The position numbers and the translations under genes were made by a program. Positions 9,430-22,130 of a stretch of 64,000 bases of DNA are shown piece by piece. Within the stretch, counting starts at the first letter, position 1; each line of letters opens with the position of its first letter. Origin of the DNA: Acanthosepion esculentum (taxonomy: Eukaryota > Mollusca > Cephalopoda > Sepiida > Sepiidae); contig OZ038480.1 in assembly GCA_964036315.1 (NCBI GenBank), forward strand, positions 7,312,703-7,376,702, written 5' to 3'. The notes below the pieces were generated by a model, which saw only the letters and a program-made list of their open reading frames with translations, was not told the origin of the DNA and ran no database searches.

Positions 9430-12400
9430 AAAGTGAGAAAAGATCTCAAAAAGAGACACTTATACAAAAAGAAAGAAGGAAAAGACGTCAAAAACAGACA
9501 TTTATACAAAAAGAAAAAGAAAGAGAGAAAAGAAGTCAAGGAAAATTCAAGACCAGATGAAAGGAAAAAGAAAAAAAGAAAATACCTCAAAAAGAGACAC
9601 TTATTCAAAAAGAAAAAGAAAGAGAGAAAAGAAGTCACGGAAAATTCAAGACCAGATGAAAGGAAAAAGAAAAAAGAAAAGACCTTAAAAAGAGACACTT
9701 ATACAAAAAGAAAAGAAAGAGAGAAAAGAAGTCAAGGAAAATTCAAGACCAGATGAAAGGAAAAAGAAAAGAAAATACCTCAAAAAGAGACACTTATACA
9801 AAAAGAAAAAGAAAGAGAGAAAAGAAGTCAAGGAAAATTCAAGACCAGATGAAAGGAAAAAGAAAAAAAGAAAATACCTCAAATAGAGACACTTATTCAA
9901 AAAGAAAGAGAGAAAAGAAGTCAAGGAAAATTCAAGACCAAATGAAAGGAAAAAGAAAAAAAGAAAATACCTCAAAAAGAGACACTTATTCAAAAAGAAA
10001 AAGAAAGAGAGAAAAGAAGTCAAGGAAAATTCAAGACCAAATGAAAGGAAAAAGAAAAAAAGAAAATACCTCAAAAAGAGACACTTATTCAAAAAGAAAA
10101 AGAAAGAGAGAAAAGAAGTCAAGGAAAATTCAAGACCAAATGAAAGGAAAAAGAAAAAAAAGAAAATACCTCAAAAAGAGACACTTATTCAAAAAGAAAA
10201 AGAGAGAAAAGAAGTCAAGGAAAATTCAAGACCAAATGAAAGGAAAAAGAAAAAAAGGAAAGACCTCAAAAAGAGACACTTATTCAAAAAGAAAAAGAAA
10301 GAGAGAAAAGAAGTCAAGGAAAATTCAAGACCAGGTGAAAGAAAAAAGAAAAAAAAGAAAATACCTCAAAAAGAGACACTTATTCAAAAAGAAAAAGAAA
10401 GAGAGAAAAGAAGTCAAGGAAAATTCAAGACCAGATGAAAGGAAAAAGAAAAAAAGAAAATACCTCAAAAAGAGACACTTATTCAAAAAGAAAAGAAAGA
10501 GAGAAAAGAAGTCAAGGAAAATTCAAGACCAGGTGAAAGAAAAAAGAAAAAAAAGAAAATACCTCAAAAAGAGACACTTATTCAAAAAGAAAAAGAAAGA
10601 GAGAAAAGAAGTCAAGGAAAATTCAAGACCAGATGAAAGGAAAAAGAAAAAAAGAAAATACCTCAAAAAGAGACACTTATTCAAAAAGAAAAAGAAAGAG
10701 AGAAAAGAAGTCAAGGAAAATTCAAGACCAGATGAAAGGAAAAAGAAAAAAAGAAAATACCTCAAAAAGAGACACTTATTCAAAAAGAAAAAGAAAGAGA
10801 GAAAAGAAGTCAAGGAAAATTCAAGACCAGATGAAAGGAAAAAGTAAAGAAAATACCTCAAAAAGAGACACTTATACAAAAAGAAAAAGAAAGAGAGAAA
10901 AGAAGTCAAGGAAAATTCAAGACCAGATGAAAGGAAAAAGAAAAAAAGAAAATACCTCAAAAAGAGACACTTATTCAAAAAGAAAAAGAAAGAGAGAAAA
11001 GAAGTCAAGGAAAATTCAAGACCAGATGAAAGGAAAAAGAAAAAAAGAAAATACCTCAAAAAGAGACACTTATTCAAAAAGAAAAAGAAAGAGAGAAAAG
11101 AAGTCAAGGAAAATTCAAGACCAGGTGAAAGGAAAAAGAAAAAAAGAAAATACCTCAAAAAGAGACACTTATTCAAAAAGAAAAAGAAAGAGAGAAAAGA
11201 AGTCAATGAAAATTAAAGACCAGATGAAAGGAAAAAGAAAAAAAGAAAATACCTCAAAAAGAGACACTTATACAAAAAGAAAAAGAACGAGAAAAGAAGT
11301 CAAGGAAAATTCAAGACCAAATGAAAGGAAAAAGAAAAGAAAATACCTCAAAAAGAGACACTTATTCAAAAAGAAAAAGAAAGAGAGAAAAGAAGTCAAG
11401 GAAAATTCAAGACCAGGTGAAAGAAAAAAGAAAAAAAGAAAAGACCTCAAAAAGAGACACTTATTCAAAAAGAAAAAGAAAGGGAGAAAAGAAGTCAAGG
11501 AAAATTCAAGGCCAGATGAAAGGAAAAAAAAAAAAGAAAATACCTCAAAAAGAGACACTTATTCAAAAAGAAAAAGAAAGAGAGAAAAGAAGTCAAGGAA
11601 AATTCAAGACCAAATGAAAGGAAAAAGAAAAAAAGGAAAGACCTCAAAAAGAGACACTTATTCAAAAAGAAAAAGAAAGAGAGAAAAGAAGTCAAGGAAA
11701 ATTCAAGACCAGATGAAAGGAAAAAGAAAAAAAGAAAATACCTCAAGAAGAGACACTTATTCAAAAAGAAAAGAAAGAGAGAAAAGAAGTCAAGGAAAAT
11801 TCAAGACCAGGTGAAAGAAAAAAGAAAAAAAAGAAAATACCTCAAAAAGAGACACTTATTCAAAAAGAAAAAGAAAGAGAGAAAAGAAGTCAAGGAAAAT
11901 TCAAGACCAGATGAAAGGAAAAAGAAAAAAAGAAAATACCTCAAAAAGAGACACTTATTCAAAAGGAAAAGAAAGAGAGAAAAGAAGTCAAGGAAAATTC
12001 AAGACCAGGTGAAAGAAAAAAAAGAAAAGAAAATACCTCAAAAAGAGACACTTATTGAAAAAGAAAAAGAAAGAGAGAAAAGAAGTCAAGGAAAATTCAA
12101 GACCAGATGAAAGGAAAAAGAAAAAAAAGAAAAGACCTCAAAAAGAGACACTTATTCAAAAAGAAAAAGAAAGAGAGAAAAGAAGTCAAGGAAAATTCAA
12201 GACCAAATGAAAGGAAAAAGAAAAAAAAGAAAAGACCTCAAAAAGAGACACTTATTCAAAAAGAAAAAGAAAGAGAGAAAAGAAGTCAAGGAAAATTCAA
12301 GACCAAATGAAAGGAAAAAGAACAAAAGGAAAGACCTCAAAAAGAGACACTTATTCAAAAAGAAAAAGAAAGAGAGAAAAGAAGTCAAGGAAAATTCAAG

Positions 12401-15400
12401 ACCAAATGAAAGGAAAAAGAACAAAAGGAAAGACCTCAAAAAGAGACACTTATTCAAAAAGAAAAAGAAAGAGAGAAAAGAAGTCAAGGAAAATTCAAGA
12501 CCAGATGAAAGGAAAAAGAAAAAAAAGAAAAGACCTCAAAAAGAGACACTTATTCAAAAAGAAAAAGAAAGAGAGAAAAGAAGTCAAGGAAAATTCAAGA
12601 CCAAATGAAAGGAAAAAGAAAAAAAAGAAAAGACCTCAAAAAGAGACACTTATTCAAAAAGAAAAAGAAAGAGAGAAAAGAAGTCAAGGAAAATTCAAGA
12701 CCAAATGAAAGGAAAAAGAACAAAAGGAAAGACCTCAAAAAGAGACACTTATTCAAAAAGAAAAAGAAAGAGAGAAAAGAAGTCAAGGAAAATTCAAGAC
12801 CAGATGAAAGGAAAAGGAAAAAAAGAAAAGACCTCAAAAAGAGACACTTATTCAAAAAGAAAAAGAAAGAGAGAAAAGAAGTCAATGAAAATTCAAGACC
12901 AGATGAAAGGAAAAAGAAAAATAGAAAAGACCTTAAAAAGAGACACTTATACAAAAAGAAAAAGAAAGAGAGAAAAGAAGTCAAGGAAAATTCAAGACCA
13001 GATGAAAGGAAAAAGAAAAAAAGAAAAGACCTCAAAAAGAGACACTTATTCAAAAAGAAAAAGAAAGAGAGAAAATAAGTCAATGAAAATTCAAGACCAG
13101 ATGAAAGGAAAAGGAAAAAAAGAAAAGACCTTAAAAAGAGACACTTATTCAAAAAGAAAAAGAAAGATAGAAAAGAAGTCAAGGAAAATTCAAGACCAGA
13201 TGAAAGGAAAAAGAAAAAAAGAAAAGACCTTAAAAAGAGACACTTATTCAAAAAGAAAAAGAAAGATAGAAAAGAAGTCAAGGAAAATTCAAGACCAGAT
13301 GAAAGGAAAAAGAAAAAAAGAAAAGACCTTAAAAAGAGACACTTATTCAAAAAGAAAAAGAAAGAGAGAAAAGAAGTCAAGGAAAATTCAAGACCAGATG
13401 AAAGGAAAAAAAAAAAAGAAAATACCTCAAAAAGAGACACTTATTCAAAAAGAAAAAGAAAGAGAGAAAAGAAGTCAAGGAAAATTCAAGACCAAATGAA
13501 AGGAAAAAGAAAAAAAGGAAAGACCTCAAAAAGAGACACTTATTCAAAAAGAAAAAGAAAGAGAGAAAAGAAGTCAAGGAAAATTCAAGACCAGATGAAA
13601 GGAAAAAGAAAAAAAGAAAATACCTCAAGAAGAGACACTTATTCAAAAAGAAAAGAAAGAGAGAAAAGAAGTCAAGGAAAATTCAAGACCAGGTGAAAGA
13701 AAAAAGAAAAAAAAGAAAATACCTCAAAAAGAGACACTTATTCAAAAAGAAAAAGAAAGAGAGAAAAGAAGTCAAGGAAAATTCAAGACCAGATGAAAGG
13801 AAAAAGAAAAAAAGAAAATACCTCAAAAAGAGACACTTATTCAAAAGGAAAAGAAAGAGAGAAAAGAAGTCAAGGAAAATTCAAGACCAGGTGAAAGAAA
13901 AAAAAGAAAAGAAAATACCTCAAAAAGAGACACTTATTGAAAAAGAAAAAGAAAGAGAGAAAAGAAGTCAAGGAAAATTCAAGACCAGATGAAAGGAAAA
14001 AGAAAAAAAAGAAAAGACCTCAAAAAGAGACACTTATTCAAAAAGAAAAAGAAAGAGAGAAAAGAAGTCAAGGAAAATTCAAGACCAAATGAAAGGAAAA
14101 AGAAAAAAAAGAAAAGACCTCAAAAAGAGACACTTATTCAAAAAGAAAAAGAAAGAGAGAAAAGAAGTCAAGGAAAATTCAAGACCAAATGAAAGGAAAA
14201 AGAACAAAAGGAAAGACCTCAAAAAGAGACACTTATTCAAAAAGAAAAAGAAAGAGAGAAAAGAAGTCAAGGAAAATTCAAGACCAAATGAAAGGAAAAA
14301 GAACAAAAGGAAAGACCTCAAAAAGAGACACTTATTCAAAAAGAAAAAGAAAGAGAGAAAAGAAGTCAAGGAAAATTCAAGACCAGATGAAAGGAAAAAG
14401 AAAAAAAAGAAAAGACCTCAAAAAGAGACACTTATTCAAAAAGAAAAAGAAAGAGAGAAAAGAAGTCAAGGAAAATTCAAGACCAAATGAAAGGAAAAAG
14501 AAAAAAAAGAAAAGACCTCAAAAAGAGACACTTATTCAAAAAGAAAAAGAAAGAGAGAAAAGAAGTCAAGGAAAATTCAAGACCAAATGAAAGGAAAAAG
14601 AACAAAAGGAAAGACCTCAAAAAGAGACACTTATTCAAAAAGAAAAAGAAAGAGAGAAAAGAAGTCAAGGAAAATTCAAGACCAGATGAAAGGAAAAGGA
14701 AAAAAAGAAAAGACCTCAAAAAGAGACACTTATTCAAAAAGAAAAAGAAAGAGAGAAAAGAAGTCAATGAAAATTCAAGACCAGATGAAAGGAAAAAGAA
14801 AAATAGAAAAGACCTTAAAAAGAGACACTTATACAAAAAGAAAAAGAAAGAGAGAAAAGAAGTCAAGGAAAATTCAAGACCAGATGAAAGGAAAAAGAAA
14901 AAAAGAAAAGACCTCAAAAAGAGACACTTATTCAAAAAGAAAAAGAAAGAGAGAAAATAAGTCAATGAAAATTCAAGACCAGATGAAAGGAAAAGGAAAA
15001 AAAGAAAAGACCTTAAAAAGAGACACTTATTCAAAAAGAAAAAGAAAGATAGAAAAGAAGTCAAGGAAAATTCAAGACCAGATGAAAGGAAAAAGAAAAA
15101 AAGAAAAGACCTTAAAAAGAGACACTTATTCAAAAAGAAAAAGAAAGATAGAAAAGAAGTCAAGGAAAATTCAAGACCAGATGAAAGGAAAAAGAAAAAA
15201 AGAAAAGACCTTAAAAAGAGACACTTATTCAAAAAGAAAAAGAAAGAGAGAAAAGAAGTCAAGGAAAATTCAAGACCAGATGAAAGGAAAAAGAAAAGAA
15301 AATACCTCAAAAAGAGACACTTATACAAAAAGAAAAAGAAAGAGAGAAAAGAAGTCAAGGAAAATTCAAGACCAGATGAAAGGAAAAAGAAAAAAAGAAA

Positions 15401-16735
15401 AGACCTTAAAAAGAGACACTTATACAAAAAGAAAAAGAAAGAGAGAAAAGAAGTCAAGGAAAATTCAAGACCAGATGAAAGGAAAAAGAAAAGAAAATAC
15501 CTCAAAAAGAGACACTTATACAAAAAGAAAAAGAAAGAGAGAAAAGAAGTCAAGGAAAATTCAAGACCAGATGAAAGGAAAAAGAAAAAAAGAAAAGACC
15601 TTAAAAAGAGACACTTATACAAAAAGAAAAAGAAAGAGAGAAAAGAAGTCAAGGAAAATTCAAGACCAGATGAAAGGAAAAAGAAAAGAAAATACCTCAA
15701 AAAGAGACACTTATACAAAAAGAAAAAGAAAGAGAGAAAAGAAGTCAAGGAAAATTCAAGACCAGATGAAAGGAAAAAGAAAAAAAGAAAAGACCTTAAA
15801 AAGAGACACTTATTCAAAAAGAAAAAGAAAGAGAGAAAAGAAGTCAAGGAAAATTCAAGACCAGATGAAAGGAAAAAGAAAAAAAGAAAAGACCTTAAAA
15901 AGAGACACTTATTCAAAAAGAAAAAGAAAGAGAGAAAAGAAGTCAAGGAAAATTCAAGACCAGATGAAAGGAAAAAGAAAAGAAAATACCTCAAAAAGAG
16001 ACACTTATACAAAAAGAAAAAGAAAGAGAGAAAAGAAGTCAAGGAAAATTCAAGACCAGATGAAAGGAAAAAGAAAAAAAGAAAAGACCTCAAAAAGAGA
16101 CACTTATTCAAAAAGAAAAAGAAAGAGAGAAAATAAGTCAATGAAAATTCAAGACCAGATGAAAGGAAAAGGAAAAAAAGAAAAGACCTTAAAAAGAGAC
16201 ACTTATTCAAAAAGAAAAAGAAAGATAGAAAAGAAGTCAAGGAAAATTCAAGACCAGATGAAAGGAAAAAGAAAAAAAGAAAAGACCTTAAAAAGAGACA
16301 CTTATTCAAAAAGAAAAAGAAAGATAGAAAAGAAGTCAAGGAAAATTCAAGACCAGATGAAAGGAAAAAGAAAAAAAGAAAAGACCTTAAAAAGAGACAC
16401 TTATTCAAAAAGAAAAAGAAAGATAGAAAAGAAGTCAAGGAAAATTCAAGACCAGATGAAAGGAAAAAGAAAAAAAGAAAAGACCTTAAAAAGAGACACT
16501 TATTCAAAAAGAAAAAGAAAGAGAGAAAAGAAGTCAAGGAAAATTCAAGACCAGATGAAAGGAAAAAGAAAAGAAAATACCTCAAAAAGAGACACTTATA
16601 CAAAAAGAAAAAGAAAGAGAGAAAAGAAGTCAAGGAAAATTCAAGACCAGATGAAAGGAAAAGGAAAAAGAAAAGACCTCAAAAAGAGACACTTAAAGAA
16701 AAAGAAAAAGAAAGAGAGAAAAGAAGTCTAAAAAG
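9430..16735 (+). repeat. 7.3-kb purine-rich minisatellite of ~100-bp units (about 73 copies)
   Basis: The unit contains, in order, AGTCAAGGAAAATTCAAGAC, CAGATGAAAGGAAAAAGAAA, an A-rich spacer with GAAAAGACCT or GAAAATACCT, CAAAAAGAGACACTTATTCA, and a GAAAAAGAAAGAGAG tract. Most units are 96, 99 or 100 bp, differing by A-run length and small gaps. The plus strand is almost entirely purine, so the minus strand is polypyrimidine. Because stop codons are scarce in such sequence, long frames occur on both strands (for example 14587-16731 plus and 14477-16633 minus). Their products are only K/R/E-rich or L/F/S-rich repeats with no domain and no plausible gene structure, so I do not call them genes. 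First and last units are diverged. Confidence 0.97.
11523..15286 (+). repeat. 1882-bp higher-order tandem duplication inside the purine-rich array
   Basis: Units from about 11523-13404 are repeated, in the same order and with the same private variants, at 13405-15286. Landmarks repeat at exactly +1882: a run of 12 A after AAAGG (11524 and 13406), the AACAAAAGG variant units, and the GAGAAAATAAG variant (13069 and 14951). Homology ends sharply where one copy reads AAAGGAAAAAAAA and the other AAAGGAAAAAGAAAAG. The block holds about 19 basic units. A further copy of part of it (the GAGAAAATAAG landmark at 16127) shows additional, shorter duplications. Confidence 0.85.
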
Positions 16736-16739
16736 AGAA

Positions 16740-17120
16740 AGGACAGGAAGATGTAGATATAAGAGACATTAAAGTAAAAGAAGAACGTTTATTACGACAA
16801 GTTCATTGTTTCTTTTATGTTTTCATTCTTTTTAAACGTATTTTTGTTATGTTTCTACTTTCATGCAAGCCTGGCATGAGATCTTTTTTTCATTATATGT
16901 TTCTCTCTGATTGTTTTACCATTTCTTGTTTTGCAACTTTGTGCAAGTTTGGCACAAGATCATATTTCGATTTGTAATTTACCTTTCTGAGTGTATAGGT
17001 TCCCCTCCCATTATTTTGTCCATAATTTTTATTTTTGTCTTATTGTTTTTTTGTTTTGTCCATCTTTCCTTTTCTCCCCGTTTGTATGTTTAGATAATAA
17101 ATTTATTACTTGTTCTTTCT
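16740..17120. other. Pyrimidine-rich flank with a two-unit imperfect duplication
   Basis: Just after the array the plus strand switches from purine- to pyrimidine-rich. Two ~70-bp segments are related: CTTTCATGCAAGCCTGGCAT (near 16857) and CTTTGTGCAAGTTTGGCACA (near 16935), each followed by an AAGATC/GAGATC block and ending at a CTCTCTGA or TTTCTGA sequence. No coding or transposon domain is seen. Confidence 0.4.
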
Positions 17121-20100
17121 GTATTTGGCGTAACCATTGTTTGTCACCTATAGTGTCTGTTGCTTAGCCGTTTCTGCTCGGCCATATCTGATCAATTGGA
17201 AAGAGACCCTTGGGGAAGAAGATATTTTATAAGAATTGTATAAATTTTTAAAATAATAATACAGATTGCGATCCTCCTCTATCTCCACTATCAAGTTGAT
17301 TAGAGGACAGGGGAAGGTCGTAACACAAGTTACACTAATTAGTGACCAAGTTAATAGTTTTCCTTCCTTAAGAACCCTCAAACTTCATTTATCTCATTTT
17401 TTCAAAACTAATAAGCTCTTTCCAAAATTAATTGCAGTAATCATTAAATACAATCATGCCTTCTCTCATATTTTTCCCCCTCCAGTTCTACATCATAAAA
17501 CCAGTCCTTTTTACATTTAACTGTCAGCTACTGTCAAGCCTCCTTGATGAGAGGGTCTACTTAATCTTCCTAAACAAGCCACCACCCACCTTAACACACT
17601 ATAAGTGTAAAAATCGAAGTGAAGTATAGTAAACAAAAATACATTCAAACATTAATAATAATGACAATTGTATCGTAAAAAAAAAGGACTTGACTAAAAT
17701 TGAGAACTGGAATACTGGAGTTGACGGGTTACTATATTTGGGTGAAGGGAAAGTAATACTGATGAATAATGCAGAGTGCTAAAAGTCAAAAATCAATTCT
17801 TTTATCAATATCTATGTTGCTACCAAATGATGGCATACAATTCATCTTAATTCTATAAACAAAACAGATTTCTATAAATAATAACAAAATTTCAATATAC
17901 AATCAAAATGTGTCAAATTTAAAATCTTAGTTTGACAACAAATTATTCACTTCTTTTATTATGATTTTATTTATTAGCCTTTTCTTTAAAAACATTGGAA
18001 AGTTTTAGTTTTGGGCCAGTAAAATATCTTTAATTTGTATTGAAAATTTCACTTTTAGTGCACAAGTCAAAAAGTTTGTATTGAGATTTGCATTGCATGA
18101 GAAACATCCACTTATATTCTCGCTTGTATTTTATCAGTAAATTAATGTAGAAAAAATCCCTGAGAGCTCTTAATGAAAATGCACTATGCTTTTTCATAGC
18201 ATCAGTAAAATAGAAAAAATTGAATTTGCTGGAAATAAGTTTGAAGAAAGGATATAGAAAGTGGCTTTCCTATTTCCATCATATTTTTTCTTTATTTCTT
18301 TACAAGTCTCTTTTTCTTTTTGTACATATGATTGAAAAACTGACTGAAGTAACAAGAAATAAAATTGATCAGAGTCCAGGAAACAATAAGCAACACTGAC
18401 TGCCATCAGTTATATCGTTGAAAACTCAACAAAAATAAGAGAAAAATATGGATTTGTATTGAATCAAGTAGATTTAACTTTGAAGACCATTTGAGAAAAC
18501 ATTTCTGTAAAAATGTCCGTTGTATGATTGAAATGTACATTTGAAGAACAAATAAAAAAAACCCAGTTACTTTCAAGATCATTTCTTGATAAAATCTGCA
18601 CATTTAAATGCTTTGTCAGCATATCATTCAAATTGTTTTCCAATTTGATGCTGTGATTAAGAAATCTATGTTAGAAAGATTGCAGACAAACCGTAACTTA
18701 TTATTTTATAGTTTAACCTCTATGCACCAATTTCCAGTATCTAATTATAATATTATTCTGATTTAGTGAATTTCATTGGATAATAATTTTGAGTAGATTT
18801 GCTGTGTATTTACTCTTGCTGATAACAAATTTTGTACAATCTAAACACGAAGAGGATCCAAATTGGTATTTTGTAAATACTATTGCTGATTGGTCAATAT
18901 ATATGAAAAATGGCAACAATGCCTATGCAGTAGTGTTTAAAGTGAGATGACCGCCAAAATTTCTAAATGTGTTTGTGAGCCTGTCACATAGCTACAAAAC
19001 AAAAAAAATTGAATGTACAAGCGAACCTCGCCAGTGAGAATTTTCACATGACCAGCATAAACTAGTCCACGACACTTGTATCATTGAAGTACAAAGTTAG
19101 AATTTTAATTTCTTCAACACAAAATCACTTCATTGTAATTCAAGCGAAAACATTCAATGCAACCACTTACTCACCAACTTCTTCTGGACTCATTTATAAC
19201 TCACTGAAAACTCCTCAATCACATTTTATTGAATCTTGACTCAATCTACAGAACAGTCTTACAATGGATTTTATTGTTCATCAAATTTAATTCTCGAGTG
19301 AAAAACAAACTACCTTCCAGAATTCTTGCAAGATATTTTTATGCATTCTTTGACATACACAAATATATTGTCAAAGGAAGACAACTCTTGTTAATCTTAC
19401 ATTATGAATTTCAATTCAGAAACTGTTACAAACTGTTTAAAATTCAATTTAAACAAGTTTATCTAATAACAATTTCTATCGAAATTTCACACATTATATA
19501 AAGCATAACATTCAATTCAGTGAACTCAACCTCACATGACACTGAACGTATTTAAGGGTTTTAAAAAACAATTTAAAATCCACCAACTCAAATCTCTCAA
19601 TCACTAAAATTCAACCAAAACATATTTATTGTGTATTTCATGTGGCATAAAATAAAATATTAATGTTGTTATCTGAGATTTGTTGTTTCTGTCCTATTTT
19701 TGTTTAGCAATGTTGTGGAACGAAGAAGTTTTAATTATGTGTGGAAATAGCTAATTTACCTACGCAACCTTCACCTTCACTTTTCTAACATTTATGACCC
19801 CACAAAATAGTTAATTGGCACGTCTCCACCAGAATTTCTTCCTCAAGTTAGCACTCAACTTAAAAATAAAAAAAGCTGAAAGCCTCACAAATTATTGGGT
19901 AGTCTAAAAAGTTTTTTTTATTATTCTTATTGATTGACAATAAGAGTATTTAGTTGTGACTGACATCAATTCAGAAAGATTTTGTTTTTCATTGTCACAA
20001 TTGTCATATCAGTCAGCACTTAAAAAAAAAACGAGCAAAATTGACAGATTTTTTTTTCTTTTTTGATTTTAACATTGAAGATGGAATTAAGTTTATTGAA

Positions 20101-20930
20101 CAACATTTGTCCCATTTGGTTCTACTATCTTCTGCCATTTTTCATCCTCCCAGAACGTTTCACCTCTGGGTGTCTTTCAGGGAAATGAATTTTTTTTTTT
20201 TATTAAGATATATTACTCAATGCCTTTTAACTAATGCATGGAATAATGAAAAATGAAAAGACTTCATCAAAGAAAGTTAGAAACAACAAAAATGAAGATA
20301 ACTGGGTCCTATTAGCCCCCCACCCCAGTGTGTATTGGAACAAAGTCAGAATTGGCGTTAGTCTTTCTAGTTGTTCAATAATCGAGACACGATGAAAAAT
20401 GACTCACTTAAATATTCTTACAAGCACATAACAAAAGTAGAATAATATAGCAACAATAGCATTATATAAAAATCATATTAAGCACAAAAAAGTCATATAA
20501 ATAAACAATTTCAACGTTAATGATACAGAAACCAATGGGTACTTAATTCAAAGTGGAAGCAGGGGGGAGGAATGGTGAAAGTGTAATAGTGCCGATAACT
20601 GTCTGAATAGTATATGGAAGAAGTATAAGACTACATTTCAGAATAGAAACTAACAAAGATAAAGACAATATTGTAGTTACCAGTGTAACAGGGTGGTGAC
20701 CCTGGTCAATATCGTTGACTTGAGGTATTGAGAGAATTAAAAAATATGAAGTAAAAGAGTAAAAATACTAAGTGAATAAAAGTATGGAAGATTAGTTGAC
20801 CAGATTGGAACCTGATGGAAGGTGGTTTGGTTTAGAAATATTAAGCAGAAGCTACAAAATGCTTATGAAGAAGGTCAGTCAGTTAAACGCCATATATGTT
20901 ACACATTTGGGTGATCATGTCTCTTTCGAT
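17121..20930. other. No gene recognised
   Basis: Nearly 4 kb of AT-rich sequence with only short chance frames on both strands. I see no repeat structure, transposon domain or splice-flanked coding segment that I can support. Confidence 0.45.
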
Positions 20931-20934
20931 TCAT

Positions 20935-21150
20935 AACTGACTAGGCAGATTTTCTCGCAGTAGGTTGCCATTCAAGGCTAGATATCCCAGTCTGTCCTAC
21001 TACTGAGGCTAGGGCGAGTAGAGATGAATTCATGCCTTTCCCAAAGGTATTTGCACACACAGTAATTGTAATGAACCTGACTGGAATTTGAACTTGGCTC
21101 TCTAATTTCTCATCCAAGCCATTATTCATGATACCACACCATATGTTGGA
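20935..21150 (-). mobile_element. tRNA-derived SINE (family B, copy 1)
   Basis: Read on the minus strand, this starts near 21150 with an A-box-like region around AATGGCTTGGATGAGAAATT. It then has a B-box-like TTCAAATTCCAGTCAGGTTC near 21083-21064, continues with a conserved body (TTACTGTGTGTGCAAATACC), and ends near 20935 in GGCAACCTACTGCG. The same body occurs at 53645-53825 and 58665-59085, all on the minus strand, which identifies a dispersed family. The tRNA part is degraded and not a functional tRNA. Confidence 0.75.
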
Positions 21151-21800
21151 AAGTTATCGGTAGGATTTGAGCCCAACATAAGCTTAGTTAGATGTGGTGA
21201 CAAGATTAATGTGTTTGCCAAAATCCTGAATAATTCTCCCAAGTCTGGGAATTGTTTATTTAACATGTTCTTCTCTATAGTTACATTGATTCTTATCAAA
21301 ATGTTTAAACTCAGAATCTATGTGGAGGTCCTTTTACAAGGGCTATGGTCTTTCTTAACAAAGAGGGTCTTTATGTAACAATAACATCAATCAATATCAT
21401 TTTCCTGAACAAATGGCTATATAAGTGATAGCTGCAGCCACTTGTCCAGTTTGCATCACAGAGTTTTTTGATGCTAAACTCTGTCTGTCTGTCTTCTCTC
21501 ACAAGCTGCAGGAATCTCTGACACACAGAGATAAGCTTCAACCCTTGTTGATAACCTTCTAAATTCCTCAGTAATATTAGTAGAAATCAACTAGATTGTA
21601 AGCTTTAGCAGACTTTATTAATTAAAAGCTGTTGATAGATTTTAATACGACTAATTTTCTATCTGTAATTTTTCTGTCTTTTGAGAAAGATTGCCAGAAC
21701 AAGAAAACCATATTACATTAGAGTGAATAAGAATTCTTTGAAAATCTCATTCTGGCAGGTACGCAATTTTAAACCAAACTAGACAATTACATACAGTAAC
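21145..21800 (+). other. LTR-like segment (candidate)
   Basis: A TATA-box-like GGCTATATAAGTG (near 21413-21425) is followed by a G/C-richer, CTGTCTGTCT-containing stretch and, about 170-190 bp further on, a TTTATTAATTAAAAG that could serve for polyadenylation. A sequence ending ACATACAGTAACCGGTGACA (near 21790-21809) looks like the junction often seen after a retroelement LTR. I could not find a second copy or a target-site duplication, so this is only a candidate. Confidence 0.25.
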
Positions 21801-21954
21801 CGGTGACAATTATAAAATAGTAAACTGAAGAAAACACTTATGCCCACATTGTTACAATTTTTAGATACATCTCTATTAACTAGTAAGCCAACCAAAATGA
21901 GATGACTTATTTTATAGTTTACTAAGAGAAGGTTAGCCAATCAGAAGACTTAAA

Positions 21955-22130
21955 TATTCAATCCGATGTGTATAAAGGCGGCCATTTTGTTTTCTCAGAA
22001 TATCCACTGCTAACCTGTCAGATGAAAGACCTGAAGAACTACGCTTTCCTACTCTCTCCGAATATTCACTGCTAACCTCTGATATGGAAGATTTTAAGAA
22101 TTATTGAACAGCTGCTACCGGATATGGGTG
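21955..22130 (+). promoter_or_regulatory. TATA-containing, G/C-richer block with internal duplication (candidate promoter)
   Basis: GTGTATAAAGGCGGCCATTT (near 21969) is a good TATA-type core. About 30 bp downstream begins a pair of related segments sharing GAATATCCACTGCTAACCT and GAATATTCACTGCTAACCT (near 21999 and 22061). The layout resembles an LTR or a pol II promoter with duplicated downstream sequence. No open reading frame follows, so the transcript, if any, is unknown. Confidence 0.25.

Noticed and set aside
9433..16731. Very long reading frames on both strands (up to 714 and 718 codons)
   Set aside because: They arise because the purine array lacks stop codons on either strand. Products are simple K/R/E- or L/F/S-rich repeats, frames shift between units, and there is no domain or gene structure.
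17148..17520. Reading frames of 77 and 84 codons on opposite strands
   Set aside because: Mutually overlapping, no family resemblance and no splice support.
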